Source: Calliopum simillimum (taxonomy: Eukaryota; Arthropoda; Insecta; Diptera; Lauxaniidae). Taken from it: a stretch of 64,000 nt of DNA. A model generated the notes under the pieces. That model was not told the origin of the DNA. It did not search any database and saw only the letters and a program-made list of their open reading frames with translations. The position numbers and the translations under genes are program-made. Positions 10,241 through 21,150 of the stretch are shown here, piece by piece (positions within the stretch are counted from its first letter, which is position 1; each line of letters starts with the position of its first letter). The DNA lies in NCBI GenBank assembly GCA_951812925.1, contig OX638368.1, forward strand, positions 150,522,492 through 150,586,491. The letters run 5' to 3'.

Positions 10241-10944
10241 GGGGACATTCGCTTTTGTAATTGAAATGAAAAACACTTTTTAAAAATTTTATTACGAAAA
10301 AACTACTATAGTTATTGACAAAATTTCTTTTGGACATTGTTAAACACTGTTTGAGAAATATGAAAAATTTTTTTATTTTTATTTTTAGTTTTCCTTAGCT
10401 GCTGTAGAGGGCGCCATCCAAAAGTTACTTTTTAAACGGTAGGAAATATTTTAGACCTCCTGTAACAGATTTTTGAAAAATTCAAAATGGATTTTATTCT
10501 TGAGACCCAAAACTATACACTAAGCCTTTAAAATTCATACTTTTGTATATTTTGAAGTTTTTGTGTGAATATTTATGAAAAATGCGAAAAAATTAAGGGA
10601 CTTAACCTCAAAAAATTCCCCGTAAAAAAAGGGGGGCGTATTTTTTTAAACTTTCAGAGGTTTATTGTTTAATATTTTTTATGAGCAATCAAATGCTTCT
10701 AGGTTTTTTAAAATCCGTCGAGCAGATTCGGAGAAAAATTTTCTACCAGTTTGAAAAGTAACTTTTGGATGACGCCCTCTACAGCAGCCAAGGGAAACTA
10801 AAAAAAAAATAAATTTTTTTCATATTTTTTGGACAATACTCAACAATATTCAAAAGAAATTTTGTCAATAAATATAATAGTTTTTTCATAATAAAATTTT
10901 TAAAAAGTGTTTTTTTGTTTTCAATTACAAAAGCGAATGTCCCC
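10241..10944. mobile_element. TTAA-target foldback element private to the left arm
   Basis: GGGGACATTCGCTTTTG at 10241 and its complement ending at 10944 are flanked by TTAA at 10237-10240 and 10945-10948. Long internal inverted repeats (for example 10398-10436 against 10755-10795, around TGTAGAGGGCG) make most of the 704 bp fold back. The right arm has one TTAA at 15327-15330 with matching flanks and no element, a clean empty site. TTAA duplication is the hallmark of piggyBac-type transposition. No ORF, so non-autonomous. Confidence 0.8.
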
Positions 10945-11199
10945 TTAAACAAAAACGCCTACTGCGCCAGATTTTTAGAATAATTTTAAATTCAATTATA
11001 TGTGTGTCGGATGTCAATTTTTGCGACCATCAGCCTGATAAAATCATCCACTGAAGTAATAAATCCATTTAATGCTTTGGATTAGAGTTGAACTCATTTC
11101 ATGTAATGCTTACAAATACCCAGATTTTCGGCAAAATTAAGTACATCTGGCATCATTTGATCGTATGCACAAAAGAGCGAAAAAATTAAATTCATTTTC

Positions 11200-11460
11200 T
11201 CTCACCTTTTCTAGGTTCAAGTACTCCCAAAAAGAGAGCTGATACAAATGACAATGGCGTGGCTGCATTTTCAATGGCTTGGCGTAACAAAAAGTGGGGA
11301 AATATTGATGAGAGTGAGAAAAACGCAGGGGCAGTTGTTATTCTTAGAACTTCCACTTATTAGAGCGCTGCCAGATTAACTTATTTTTGTAAAAGTCGAA
11401 CAGATAAGAACAGCGAACGTATAGCATTATATGTTGGGTCAATGAGATTTTATTTTAATG
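11200..11460 (-). repeat. Degenerate copy of the Hsp70 upstream region
   Basis: Reads in parallel with 8565-8800: AAAAAGAGAGC, a GGCGTaACAAAAA phrase, GAGAGTGAGAAA, CAGGGGCA and TTAGAGCGcTGCCAGA occur in the same order and spacing. The proximal HSE/TATA part is missing. Mirrored in the right arm (about 13400-13486 plus 14934-15065). It looks like an older duplication of the heat-shock upstream region, now decayed. Confidence 0.5.
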
Positions 11461-12195
11461 CCTGTTGAAAATTAAAAACTTTTAATTTTTTGCGGGCAAC
11501 GTTAAAGTATAATTAAAATTTATTGGAATAGAAAGAAAATGGGTTCGGGTTAGTTTCTTTTAAATTTACAATAATAAAATTGGAATTAAAATTAATATCA
11601 AGCAAAAATTAAAGGTCAAAATGAAGAAACATTTTGAATTCGATAGAGTTGTATGGATTTATATGAAAATACATATACCAAATTTAAAGTATGTAATTGT
11701 AACCTATGGGATATTATTTAAATAAAGTCCTGAATTTATTTGCGTATGAGTCCCACAAAAGACCGTTCAAAATTTTAAATACATTTTTTGCAAAAGAACA
11801 TAAATTTAAGCAACTTAATTTTTTAATTTAATTGCAGATATCCGTTTATGTGATAATTTTTAAAGAAATCAAATGTCATGATAAAAGCGTCGCTTGAAAT
11901 AATAAATTCACTTTATTCAGTATCATACATTCGACTAGAGTTACATGAATTTAATGGGGTTGCTAGCAATTACTACGATTTTCGGTAAAAGTTAATACAT
12001 ATAGCAACATTCCATCGTACGCACAAAAGACACGCCTCTCGTTGCTCAGAAGAATCGCTCTCTCATCGTATGTGGTTGTTGTTATATTGTTTTCTTCTAA
12101 AATTGTTAACATATGTGGTTGTTGTTGTTGTCTATAAAATTTTGACAAGCTGCAATAACCTTCTATAATTGAATCATGGTTCTTATTCATATTTT

Positions 12196-12480
12196 TTCGT
12201 GACGCACTTTTTTTCTCGAACTTCTATCTGGAAATTTCGAGCAAGTTCTCGATTTGAAAAGTGTCAACAAAAAGAGAGCAAATATAAATGAGAGTAAGGG
12301 ATTCTAAAATTTATTTGCAAGGCGTTAATATGTATATAAATGTGTGAGAGAAATTCAAGGGAAACTGTCATTTCGCAAAATATCCCCTAATTAGAGCGTT
12401 GCCAGAATAACTTATTTATATAAAAATCAAACAGGTTAAAAATCCAAAAGGAAACATTTTATTTTAATGTTTTTAACAAC
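12196..12480 (-). promoter_or_regulatory. Orphan Hsp70 promoter fragment with HSEs at the palindrome centre
   Basis: Similar to 8510-8780 in the same orientation, including GAGAACTTGCTCGAA-type sequence and the TTAGAGCGTTGCCAGA block. HSE units remain: TTCtcGAA at 12213-12220 and GAAatTTC at 12231-12238. The distal third GAA/TTC unit, the TATA box and any Hsp70 coding sequence are absent. It is best read as the upstream remnant of a third gene copy lost from the cluster, or as a promoter fragment captured during duplication. A 75-codon frame starts just downstream (12190 to 11963) but has no recognisable product. Confidence 0.65.
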
Positions 12481-12639
12481 AAATCAGTTAGAAAACTAGA
12501 AACAACAACCACATACGGAGAGAGCGATTCTTCTGAGCAATGAATTGCGTTTAATAACTGCGTTTACCTTCTAAATCTTGTATCATGATTCATGACTTTT
12601 GTGCGTACGATTAAATGGTGCCATATCGATACCTTAGAG

Positions 12640-12815
12640 CGCTATAGTCCTATCTCCACTTTTTGCGATTTTAAGATTTTTGCAGTTATGGTCATCTTGT
12701 AGGCTTCTTTACTGAGTGGAAAATTTTGGGATGTCAAAATATTCAAGAATTAATAAAAATCCTATCTCCAAACTATAATTTTCTGCAGAGCGCTACTGTG
12801 CTATCTCCACTGAAT
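12640..12815. repeat. Short patch with iterated CTATCTCCA phrase
   Basis: AGAGCGCTATAGTCCTATC at 12647, AATCCTATCTCCAAAC near 12766 and GAGCGCTACTGTGCTATCTC near 12788 repeat one phrase. The patch is absent from the left arm, so it is probably part of a private insertion, but I cannot define its ends. Confidence 0.35.
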
Positions 12816-13486
12816 ATTCAAATAAATCACGCGTTTCTACGCGTTTCATGACTTTATACGTCACTTTAGTGAACAAATTTTTTTACACCCTTGGGTGTCG
12901 GAAGCAACCGAAATTTTTTTTTTTGTGTGTTTTCTATATGTTTCATGACTTTTTACAACATTTTAGCATCGCAACGCACTCCGAGAAATGCGAGTCGTTC
13001 ATAAAATTTACTAAATGTGTCGTTTATTTTAATAGTAGTGCAATTCATCATAAGGGCAAAAGTAATGGCATAGTATAAATTGACTGAGACTTTGTTAGAA
13101 ATCAATAAACTTGGTTTAAAACAAAAATTTATGGTAAAATATACTATAGGTAAAATTATTGCATGTATCGTTGCATGTATCAAAATAGCAGCGAATTCTA
13201 AAAAAAAAATTAAATTAAAAAAATGGATTAAAATGTAATTAAAATTTTGAATGGTCTTTTGTGGGACTCATATGTATGCAAATAAATAAATTCAGGACTT
13301 TATTTCAATAATATCCTATAGTGGGTCTATTAAGGTAATAATTACATACTTTAAATTTGGTTAAAAAAATAAGTTTCATCTAAATTCACACAATTCTATC
13401 GAATACCAAATTCGCTGTTCTTATCTGTTCGACTTTTACAAAAATAAGTTAATCTGGCAGCGCTCTAATAAGTGGAAGTTCTAAGA

Positions 13487-14925
13487 CAGTGGTCGGCAAG
13501 CCATAGCTCAATTGAGGAGAGACACTTCACACGCATTCTTACGCTCTTTCATTCAGTTGTCGCAAAACCATCGACAAAACAACATCGAGCGCATCTGTCG
13601 TTCTGTTGTTTTTTTTATGCACATGAAAAAATTTCTTTACAGCTATGACAAATTTTAAAAAATATTTTATTTTATACTTTTTGTAACTAGATTCAAATGT
13701 TTAGTTTGGGAAACGTTCAGATAAACTTTTTAAAAATTATACAAAAACTTTTAGGGCTGCCATATACATATTTAAACAAAAAAAATAAAAATTTTAGTCT
13801 TAAAACGCTTAGATAAACTTCTTTAAAATCTAACATATATTTTTAGGGTTGCCAGCTGGTTATTTTCTGAAATTTTAAAAAATCATACTTTTTATGACTA
13901 GATTCAAATTGTTAGTTTAGGTAACGCTCAGATAAACTTATTAAAAACTATACAAAAACTTTCAGGGCTGCCACTTGTTTTTTTTTTATAGATTTTGCTG
14001 AAACCTTATACATATATGTAAAAAAAAATAAATTTTAGTATTAAAACACTTAGAAAATCTTTTTAAAAATGCAACATATATATTTAGGGTTGCAACCTGA
14101 TTATTTTAATAAAACCAAAATTTTCTTTCAATAAATTACTAAGATCATCATTTTCTCCCTATAAATTCACATCTTGGGTCCAAAAACAGCGAAACAAATA
14201 TTTAGGGTTGCTACGTTAGGGTAGCCAGACGTTCTTTAACTATCTGTACAATCAGTAATACCTGTAGCCATCTAACCGTTCCTGAAACCAAGAATTTCAA
14301 TGATGATTTTAACAAAATTTCTGAAAATAATCGGGCGGCAACCCCAAAAATATACGAGTATGTTGGATTTTTCAAAAATTATCTAAGCGTTTTAAACTAG
14401 AATTTCATTTTTTTTTTATATATTTATGGTTAAAGCAAAATTTACAAAAAAAATCCAGCTGGCGACCTTAAAAGTTTTTTTATAGTTTTTTAAAAGTTTA
14501 TGTGCGTGTTTCCTAAACTAAAAATTTGGAACTAGTCACAAAAAGTATAAAATAAAATATTTTTCAGAATTGGTCATAGCTGTAAAGAAATTTTTCATGT
14601 GCGTAAAAAGCCAACAGAACTACGGATACGCTCAATGTTGCTTTGTCGATGGTTTTGCGACAACTGATTGAAAAAGCATAAGAATGCGTGTGAAGTTTCT
14701 CTGCACAATTGTGCTATGGCCCGTTGACCAGTGGCATAAGAAGACAGAAATATGCTTGCACTCGATGTTGCTTTTGCAATGATCTTTCGGTTTTAACGCA
14801 TATTTTTGTTTTTCAATGAATATCCACAATATTTATGTCGTGCTCTTTGCTGTGAAAATTTTTTTTTCAGTGCATTCTCTCTTCTCTCACTAACACACTC
14901 TCAAATTTATTTTTGCCGACCCCTG
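13487..14925. mobile_element. hAT-type non-autonomous foldback element private to the right arm
   Basis: Termini CAGTGGTCGGCAA (13487) and TTGCCGACCCCTG (to 14925) are flanked by the 8-bp duplication TTCTAAGA at 13479-13486 and 14926-14933. The left palindrome arm keeps one copy at 11342-11349 and no element, which proves the insertion. Eight-base duplications and CAG...CTG ends define hAT. Long subterminal inverted repeats (about 13500-13700 against 14520-14720) and three to five imperfect repeats ending AGGGyTGCCA (near 13755, 13850, 13970, 14090) fill the 1439 bp. There is no transposase. Confidence 0.85.
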
Positions 14926-15459
14926 TTCTAAGAATAACAATTGCCCCTGCGTTTTTCTCACTCTCATTAATATTTCCCCACTTTTTGTTACGCCAAGCCA
15001 ATGAAAATGCAGCCACGCCATTGTTTTTGTATCAGCTCTCTTTTTGGGAGTACTTCAACCCAGAAAAGATGAGAGAGAATGAATATAATTTTTTGCGCTC
15101 TTTTGTGCATACGAGCGAATGATGCCAGATGTACTTAATTTTTCCGAAAATCTGGGTATTTGTAAGCATTCCATGAAATGAGTTCAACTCTAATCCAAAG
15201 TATTACGTGGATTTATTACTTTAGTGGATGATTTTATCAGGCTGATGGTCGCAAAAATTGACATCTAACACACATATAATTGAATTTAAAATCATTCTAA
15301 AAATCTCGCGTAGTAGGCGTTTTTGTTTAAAAGTATTGTAAATTGCACAACATTAAGGTCGACTTAATGCTATCAAAAGTCAATTGAACATTATAATCGA
15401 AGGAAAAAATATTTTTTTGATGAGCTCGCGCAATTTTTTTTATGCAAAAATGTTTATTC

Positions 15460-16075
15460 ATTACACTGTGCTGGTGAAAGATTCTAACCAAAGATTAAAT
15501 CAATTTTATTCTTTGTTCTAACGTTAACGCGTATGTGAAGTTAACATAGTTTGATTCCCCTTACTTCAATGACTATACTTATTTTAACGGTTTGGCTTTG
15601 GTTTTCGAGGTATTCGGGTAAAAAACAATAACCACATGCAAATGTGACCCCATTTAAAAAAAATTTTGCACATGTAAAATACGTCACTTTTTCTATATTA
15701 ACAAGGTTTCATTTTGAGAGTAAACGATGTATCATAATATTTGCCAAAAATTAAAGCATTCTTAAAATTGTTTTAGTTTAATCACATACAAAATATACGA
15801 GTAACTTGAAATTAAAACTTAAAAAAAAAAAAATTTAAATTTACACTTTTCTGCACTTTCTGCGATTTCGAACACTCAATAAAAGAAAAACAGAAAAAAT
15901 TCTTAACATGAAGATATTTTACCACACTAAGCCGGAATGTGTTGAATAAATGGTGGAACGAGGCAAAAAAAAAAAATAGGTTGGGTTTGTGTAAAATCAG
16001 CGTACTCGAGTTTTGTTTACTACCCAGAACCCATGAATGTTAAAAAAAATATCTCCAATTGGAGCACAGTGTAAT
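15460..16075. mobile_element. Putative MITE with ATTACACTGTGCT termini (right arm copy)
   Basis: The mirror of 9491-10107, with the same inverted termini. Substitutions and a few small indels separate the two copies. Shared presence places it before the palindrome duplication. Confidence 0.4.
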
Positions 16076-16097
16076 ATTCAGTCAAGTTCAACATTAT

Positions 16098-16654
16098 GGG
16101 CGACTTCCTAAACGTATGTACACAATGTTCACAAACAGTTTTGTGACATCATCTAAACTGCAATAGCATACAACATTGAATGATACTGCCAAAATATGCG
16201 TTGCTGTATTTTTGCATAAGGGAACACTTTATTTACAAAGTTTGACATTTCACTATTCGAATATAAAAATGTTGGAAAAAAAAATAATTGATCTATTAGT
16301 GAACTGTTTCAATGACATCAGTGGCAATTATTTTAAATATTTCTATTTATTATTATTATTCCTATATTTTTCTCAAGACTTACCCATTATTTTGTCTGCT
16401 TTTTGGGTTTTGCACCGTGTTCTGCTCTATTTTAAAGCTTTCTTGTCAAAAACTTCCATTTTTGGCAGTATCAAAACAAATTTGTTTTAAAGCATCAACA
16501 ACAAAGTTGATGCGATAGTTGCCAATTAAATGCGTATTGATTACATATGTTCGGCGTTAAGGAATGCTATGCTTTGTCAAAATTTTGTAGCTCGGCGTTT
16601 AGGAATGAATGACTTTGTATGTTTGTTTTGCAACTAACGTTTAGGAATTCGCCC
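16098..16654. mobile_element. MITE-like element with iterated CCTAAACG motif (right arm copy)
   Basis: The mirror of 8911-9468 with GGGCGACTTCCTAAACG and the inverse ending at 16654. Open frames in it (16176-16490, 16312-16518) mirror frames in the other arm and are chance readings of AT-rich DNA. Confidence 0.5.
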
Positions 16655-17022
16655 TATATTTTGGTACCATTATATTAATGTATATTATTTTCATAACATT
16701 AGAAAACTTACCTAAAGCCCATTTTTTTATTTTTAAAATTTTTACACTTTATAGTTTTAAGTAAAATCAAGAACATTATAATAGAAATGTATTGGCTCAA
16801 CGGGAAATGCTTCCTTTCGGCTTTTTACCTGTTTGATTTTTATATAAATAAGTTAGTCTGGCAACGCTCTAATAGGGGAAATTTTTTGAAATGATAATTG
16901 CCCCTGAATTTCTCTCACACATTTGCATTTTCTGTTTTTTTGTTAACGCCTTGCAAATAAAAATTCAGTTCTCTTTCTTTTGCTCTCTTTTTGTTGGAAT
17001 TTTTCAAATCGAGAACTTGCTC

Positions 17023-17053
17023 GAAGTTTCCAAAGAGAAGTTCGAGAAAATTC
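17023..17053 (+). promoter_or_regulatory. Heat-shock elements of right Hsp70
   Basis: TTCgaGAAaaTTC at 17041-17053 is a three-unit HSE about 20 bp upstream of TATA. GAAgtTTC at 17023-17030 and neighbouring GAA/TTC units add a second HSF site. The CT-rich block TGCTCTCTTT at 16981 may serve a GAGA-type factor, by analogy to fly heat-shock promoters (inference). Confidence 0.85.
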
Positions 17054-17071
17054 CGTCAACAGCAGAAAAAG

Positions 17072-17079
17072 TATAAAAG
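17072..17079 (+). promoter_or_regulatory. TATA box of right Hsp70
   Basis: TATAAAAG, identical in context to the left copy. The expected start of transcription is near 17102, which leaves an A-rich leader to the ATG at 17272 with no upstream splice signal needed. Confidence 0.85.
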
Positions 17080-17271
17080 CCGTCAGTCGGCGCTCTTTGG
17101 CATAGTATCAAACAAATAATCAAAGTGTGAACAAGTGAGTTAGCAAACTGCTAAGCGAGAAATAAACAAAAACCAAACAAGCTAAATAAAGCGAACTAAA
17201 TTTTATTCAATTGAAAAGTTAAAATTTTATTTCAAGAGATTACAACGAAGAGGAATAATAAAACAGAAAAA

Positions 17272-19206
17272 ATGCCAGCTATTGGAATTGATTTGGGAAC
17301 AACCTATTCCTGTGTTGGAGTATTTCAACATGGAAAAGTGGAAATTATTGCCAACGATCAGGGCAACCGAACAACGCCCAGCTATGTGGCATTCACAGAT
17401 TCAGAGCGTCTTATTGGCGATGCTGCTAAGAACCAGGTCGCCATGAATCCCCAAAATACAGTATTCGACGCCAAACGGCTGATCGGTCGGAAATACGATG
17501 ATCCTAAGATACAGTCCGACATGAAACATTGGCCATTTAAAGTGGTCAATGATTGTGGAAAACCAAAACTCAGCGTTGAATTCAAGGGAGAACAAAAGCA
17601 ATTCGCTCCAGAGGAAATCAGTTCAATGGTACTGACCAAAATGAAGGAAACGGCTGAGGCCTATTTGGGCACAACAGTAAGAGATGCGGTGATCACTGTA
17701 CCAGCCTACTTTAATGACTCACAGCGTCAAGCCACCAAAGACGCTGGTGCTATTGCTGGTTTGAATGTGCTCAGAATTATCAACGAACCAACAGCAGCTG
17801 CCTTGGCCTATGGTCTGGACAAAAATCTCAAGGGTGAACGGAACGTGCTAATCTTCGATTTGGGTGGTGGTACCTTCGATGTTTCAATCCTGACTATTGA
17901 TGAGGGTTCACTATTCGAAGTACGCGCCACAGCTGGTGATACACATTTGGGAGGTGAAGATTTCGACAACAGATTGGTCACTCATCTGGCTGATGAGTTC
18001 AAGAGGAAGTACAAGAAAGAATTGCGTTCGAATCCGAGAGCACTGAGACGTCTAAGAACAGCAGCCGAAAGAGCAAAGCGAACACTTTCATCTAGTACGG
18101 AAGCCACTGTTGAAATCGATGCGCTGTATGAGGGTATCGATTTTTACACCAAAATTAGCCGAGCACGGTTTGAAGAACTTTGTGCAGATCTCTTCCGACA
18201 GACATTGCAACCAGTGGAGAAAGCATTAAATGACGCCAAAATGGACAAGAACCAGATACACGACATTGTATTGGTTGGTGGCTCCACTAGAATCCCGAAA
18301 GTGCAGAGTTTATTGCAATCATTCTTCTGCGGTAAGAGCCTCAATCTGTCTATCAATCCGGATGAGGCTGTGGCATATGGTGCAGCCGTACAAGCAGCAA
18401 TATTAAGCGGTGACAAGAGCAGCCAGATTCAGGATGTATTGCTAGTTGACGTTGCGCCACTTTCATTGGGTATTGAAACAGCGGGAGGCGTTATGACTAA
18501 GTTAATTGAGCGCAACTGCCGGATTCCATGCAAGCAGGCACAAACATTCACTACATATGCCGACAATCAGCCAGCGGTAACAATTCAGGTGTATGAGGGA
18601 GAACGAGCGATGACAAAAGATAACAACCTTTTGGGCACTTTTGACCTTACTGGTATTCCACCAGCACCTCGTGGCGTACCAAAGATAGAGGTAACTTTTG
18701 ATATGGATGCGAATGGTATTCTTAATGTGGCAGCAAAAGAAATGGGAAGTGGAAACGCCAAGAATATCACCATCAAGAACGATAAGGGTCGTTTGTCCCA
18801 GGCTGACATTGATCGTATGGTGAATGAAGCTGAAAAATACGCTGAAGAAGATGAAAAGAACCGGCAATGTATCGCGGCACGAAATAAACTTGAGGGATAC
18901 GTGTTTGGAGTTAAACAAGCAGCAGAACAGGCTGATGATAAAATTGGAAAGTCAGACAAGGACATGATGCTGAACAAATGCAACGAAACCATCAAGTGGT
19001 TGGACAGTAACACAACAGCTGAAAAGGAAGAATACGAGTATAAAATGGAAGAATTGACTAAGCTGTGCAGTCCAATTATGACCAAAATGCATCAGCAAGC
19101 AGCAGGAGGTTCATCTGCAGAACCACAGTACAACAATTGTGGACAGCAAGCAGGTGGATTTGGTGGCGGTCATTATAATGGTCCGACCGTCGAAGAAGTA
19201 GATTGA
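17272..19206 (+). CDS. Hsp70: Heat-inducible cytosolic Hsp70, right copy
   Basis: The same chaperone as the left copy, 644 residues, uninterrupted, with all three Hsp70 signatures, the DVAPLSLG linker and the terminal EEVD. It carries the family-typical E473 in PKIEVTFD and D555, so of the two it is closer to the consensus. The coding regions are nearly identical at the DNA level too, while the central spacer has diverged, a pattern known for fly Hsp70 pairs and usually put down to gene conversion. Transcription runs outward, opposite to the left copy. The leader, TATA and HSEs mirror the left gene, so both should respond together to HSF. Confidence 0.97.
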   Translation: MPAIGIDLGTTYSCVGVFQHGKVEIIANDQGNRTTPSYVAFTDSERLIGDAAKNQVAMNPQNTVFDAKRLIGRKYDDPKIQSDMKHWPFKVVNDCGKPKLSVEFKGEQKQFAPEEISSMVLTKMKETAEAYLGTTVRDAVITVPAYFNDSQRQATKDAGAIAGLNVLRIINEPTAAALAYGLDKNLKGERNVLIFDLGGGTFDVSILTIDEGSLFEVRATAGDTHLGGEDFDNRLVTHLADEFKRKYKKELRSNPRALRRLRTAAERAKRTLSSSTEATVEIDALYEGIDFYTKISRARFEELCADLFRQTLQPVEKALNDAKMDKNQIHDIVLVGGSTRIPKVQSLLQSFFCGKSLNLSINPDEAVAYGAAVQAAILSGDKSSQIQDVLLVDVAPLSLGIETAGGVMTKLIERNCRIPCKQAQTFTTYADNQPAVTIQVYEGERAMTKDNNLLGTFDLTGIPPAPRGVPKIEVTFDMDANGILNVAAKEMGSGNAKNITIKNDKGRLSQADIDRMVNEAEKYAEEDEKNRQCIAARNKLEGYVFGVKQAAEQADDKIGKSDKDMMLNKCNETIKWLDSNTTAEKEEYEYKMEELTKLCSPIMTKMHQQAAGGSSAEPQYNNCGQQAGGFGGGHYNGPTVEEVD

Positions 19207-19364
19207 TTTGCTGCTTAGCATTCCAGACAAAAATAGCATAAAATGTATAGATCTCATAGAGTTGTACATATAAATATTAGTTAGCGCTCAATACATACAT
19301 TAGACTGAATATTTTTAACTTAAATTGTATGATTAGTTATATAAATTAGTTTATTTTTGTGATA

Positions 19365-19370
19365 AATAAA
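19365..19370 (+). promoter_or_regulatory. Polyadenylation signal of right Hsp70
   Basis: AATAAA about 160 bp past the stop, in the sequence GATAAATAAAAGCC. It is the mirror of 6197-6202 in the left arm. Confidence 0.6.
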
Positions 19371-19690
19371 AGCCAGCCGGCCTTTGGCCTTATTTTGATA
19401 AAATGAAAAATGTAAATGTTTTTATTTGTGCTCTGATGATAAAGTGAAAATTGTGGTGATTTTGGTTAGAAAGGCGTTGGGCGCAACCTGTCCTTTTGAT
19501 GATAAGTCAGTAGGAAAGTTTCGTTAGAACTTACATTTTGTATAGAAAATCAGAATTAAGGTGTTAAATGGTGGTGTCATCACTTTATATGACGCCACAA
19601 GTCGACTCACAAGCCATTTGGCTCCTCCACTAGCGGAGACCTCCACGCGGTGACACCTGGTAACGTTTCCTTGGTATACATTAAGGAACG

Positions 19691-20483
19691 GCTAATGTGA
19701 GCGGAGCGAAATGCATTCATGCAAGTTTTGATTGCAACTGCAGTACAAAAAATATTTTCGATATTAATTTCAATTCCATTTGCATATTTTTAATGGAAAA
19801 AATAAACGAAACGATGGGTCCCATAAAATTGTACAAAATTTAGTAATATTTTTTTAATTTGATTAAATAATCAAAACAATTTTGTGTTAAAGAAAAGTCG
19901 ATAATTTGGAGTTTTTCTGATATGGATGTTTTACGATACACTTGGACTTTTACCGTTTGTTCGATGTATTTCAATACTTTTGGACTTTCACCGATATTTT
20001 GGACTCTTCCCTATATTTAAGATGTTCTTCGGTACTTTTCCCTATATGTATTTCACATACTTTTCCATACACTTTGACTTTTACTGACTTTATCGATGCA
20101 TTTCAGTACTTTTCAATACTTTTGGACTTTTACCTACACATATTTTAAATGTTAACCACCAGTAAAAAAAAAAAAATTTAACAAAACCCGGGCAACTCCG
20201 AGTTAAACAGCTTATAATGTAATATATGAAGCAAAATGTTCCAGAGCGGATATTTAAATATTTTTTCACATAACTTTAAGTCAACTTATGGAGGTATATG
20301 AAAAATAAGATTATTTGGAGAACAATGCACCATCGACTTAGTTTTACTTTAAGTTCGATTATAATTATTCAAGTTGAAAAAAATAGCTTTTGTGTCACAT
20401 TCTACGAAGACGAAAAAATATATCGATATAATTTAAACTAGGTTTTGAAGTAAAATCATAAGGCGTCAAGCTAGCCTATAAAA
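19691..20483. other. AT-rich spacer with minisatellite-like patch
   Basis: No gene seen. 19920-20150 carries about five imperfect repeats of a TTTTGGACTTTTACCGATAT-like unit, the inverse of the unit in 55440-56330. Near 20405-20465 lies the phrase ATATAATTTAAACTAGG, related to phrases in the hairpin element at 46278-47653 and to 50800-50880. Confidence 0.45.
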
Positions 20484-21150
20484 TTTTTTTTTTTTTTTTA
20501 ATTTCAATACGAATTATAAGAATTAAATTCTTTTAAAATACAAAATTCAAAGTTCATACAAAGTTAACTTAGAAAAAGTACAAATGGAGTATGAATAAAT
20601 TATAAATACAAAATAAATATATAAAAAATAAATAAATACTTATACTATTTTTTTTTTTAAATCTAAAAAACAGGCAGAAATAAAAGAAGAGAAAAAAAGG
20701 AAGGAACGTGATTTGTTTACGGCATTATTGAGCTAAGAACTGAATTAAAGATTATATAAATTTTCTGAAACCAATAATAGTCTTACAGTGACATGGCAGA
20801 GAATTCCAAAGCTTGGCGGCATTAATAAAAAATAAGCGTGTAGAGTTAAGATAGTTAAATCTTGGCAGAACAAGCATTTGATTTCTTTGAGATCGGCTAA
20901 AATTAAGTTTGTCATACAAATATCGTGGCGTTTTTGTGTGTATCAGCTTATACATTAAGACGCAGTTTCTGAAACTTAGGTATGTAATTATGTCACATCC
21001 TAAAATTCTGTTTTTAAACTCTGACACATGGTCATATTTCCTTAAGCCATAGACATATCGTGTCGCGTGATTCAATGCAATCTGCAGCTTTAATTGCGAG
21101 CTTCAGTCAAGCTTACTGCACACTAAATCTGAATAGGTTATCACTGGGAC
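20484..21150 (-). mobile_element. 5'-truncated non-LTR retrotransposon (LINE), 3' end
   Basis: The minus strand encodes the C-terminal part of a LINE reverse transcriptase. It reads from SQLKLQIALNHATRYVYG (about 21108) through FKNRILGCDIITYLSFRN to LFFINAAKLWNSLP and ends GFRKFI with a stop near 20752. Further upstream, SDLVCSKLD is followed by an in-frame TGA, so the copy is dead. A T tract on the plus strand at 20484-20499 would be the poly(A) tail, leaving a roughly 250-nt 3' UTR. The order and motifs fit jockey/CR1-type LINEs. The catalytic core and endonuclease are missing. Confidence 0.7.

Larger units (their letters stand above)
5932..12115 (+). repeat. Left arm of the Hsp70 palindrome
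   Basis: This arm is the inverted counterpart of about 12495-19690. Homology starts at CGTCCCTTAATTTATACC (5932; its mate ends at 19690) and runs through the Hsp70 3' flank, coding region, promoter, two shared MITE-like elements and the inner spacer to about 12115. Coding parts are nearly identical; the centre is more diverged and indel-rich. The arm has one private insertion (10241-10944) and lacks the hAT element of the right arm (empty site 11342-11349). Confidence 0.85.
12495..19690 (-). repeat. Right arm of the Hsp70 palindrome
   Basis: The inverted mate of 5932-12115. The inner boundary is seen in the pairing of about 12015-12110 with 12500-12615 (shared AGAAGAATCGCTCTCTC phrase on the complementary strands), with a roughly 40-bp indel. 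The arm has a private hAT insertion at 13487-14925 and lacks the TTAA element of the left arm. Additional unshared material lies at about 12640-13220. Confidence 0.85.

Noticed and set aside
11963..12190. 75-codon frame just downstream of the orphan HSE fragment
   Set aside because: No TATA box or recognisable domain; part of it is CAA-repeat derived. Kept only as a note.
16891..17076. 61-codon frame over the Hsp70 promoter (also 8489-8674)
   Set aside because: It covers the HSEs and TATA box upstream of transcription start; no protein features.
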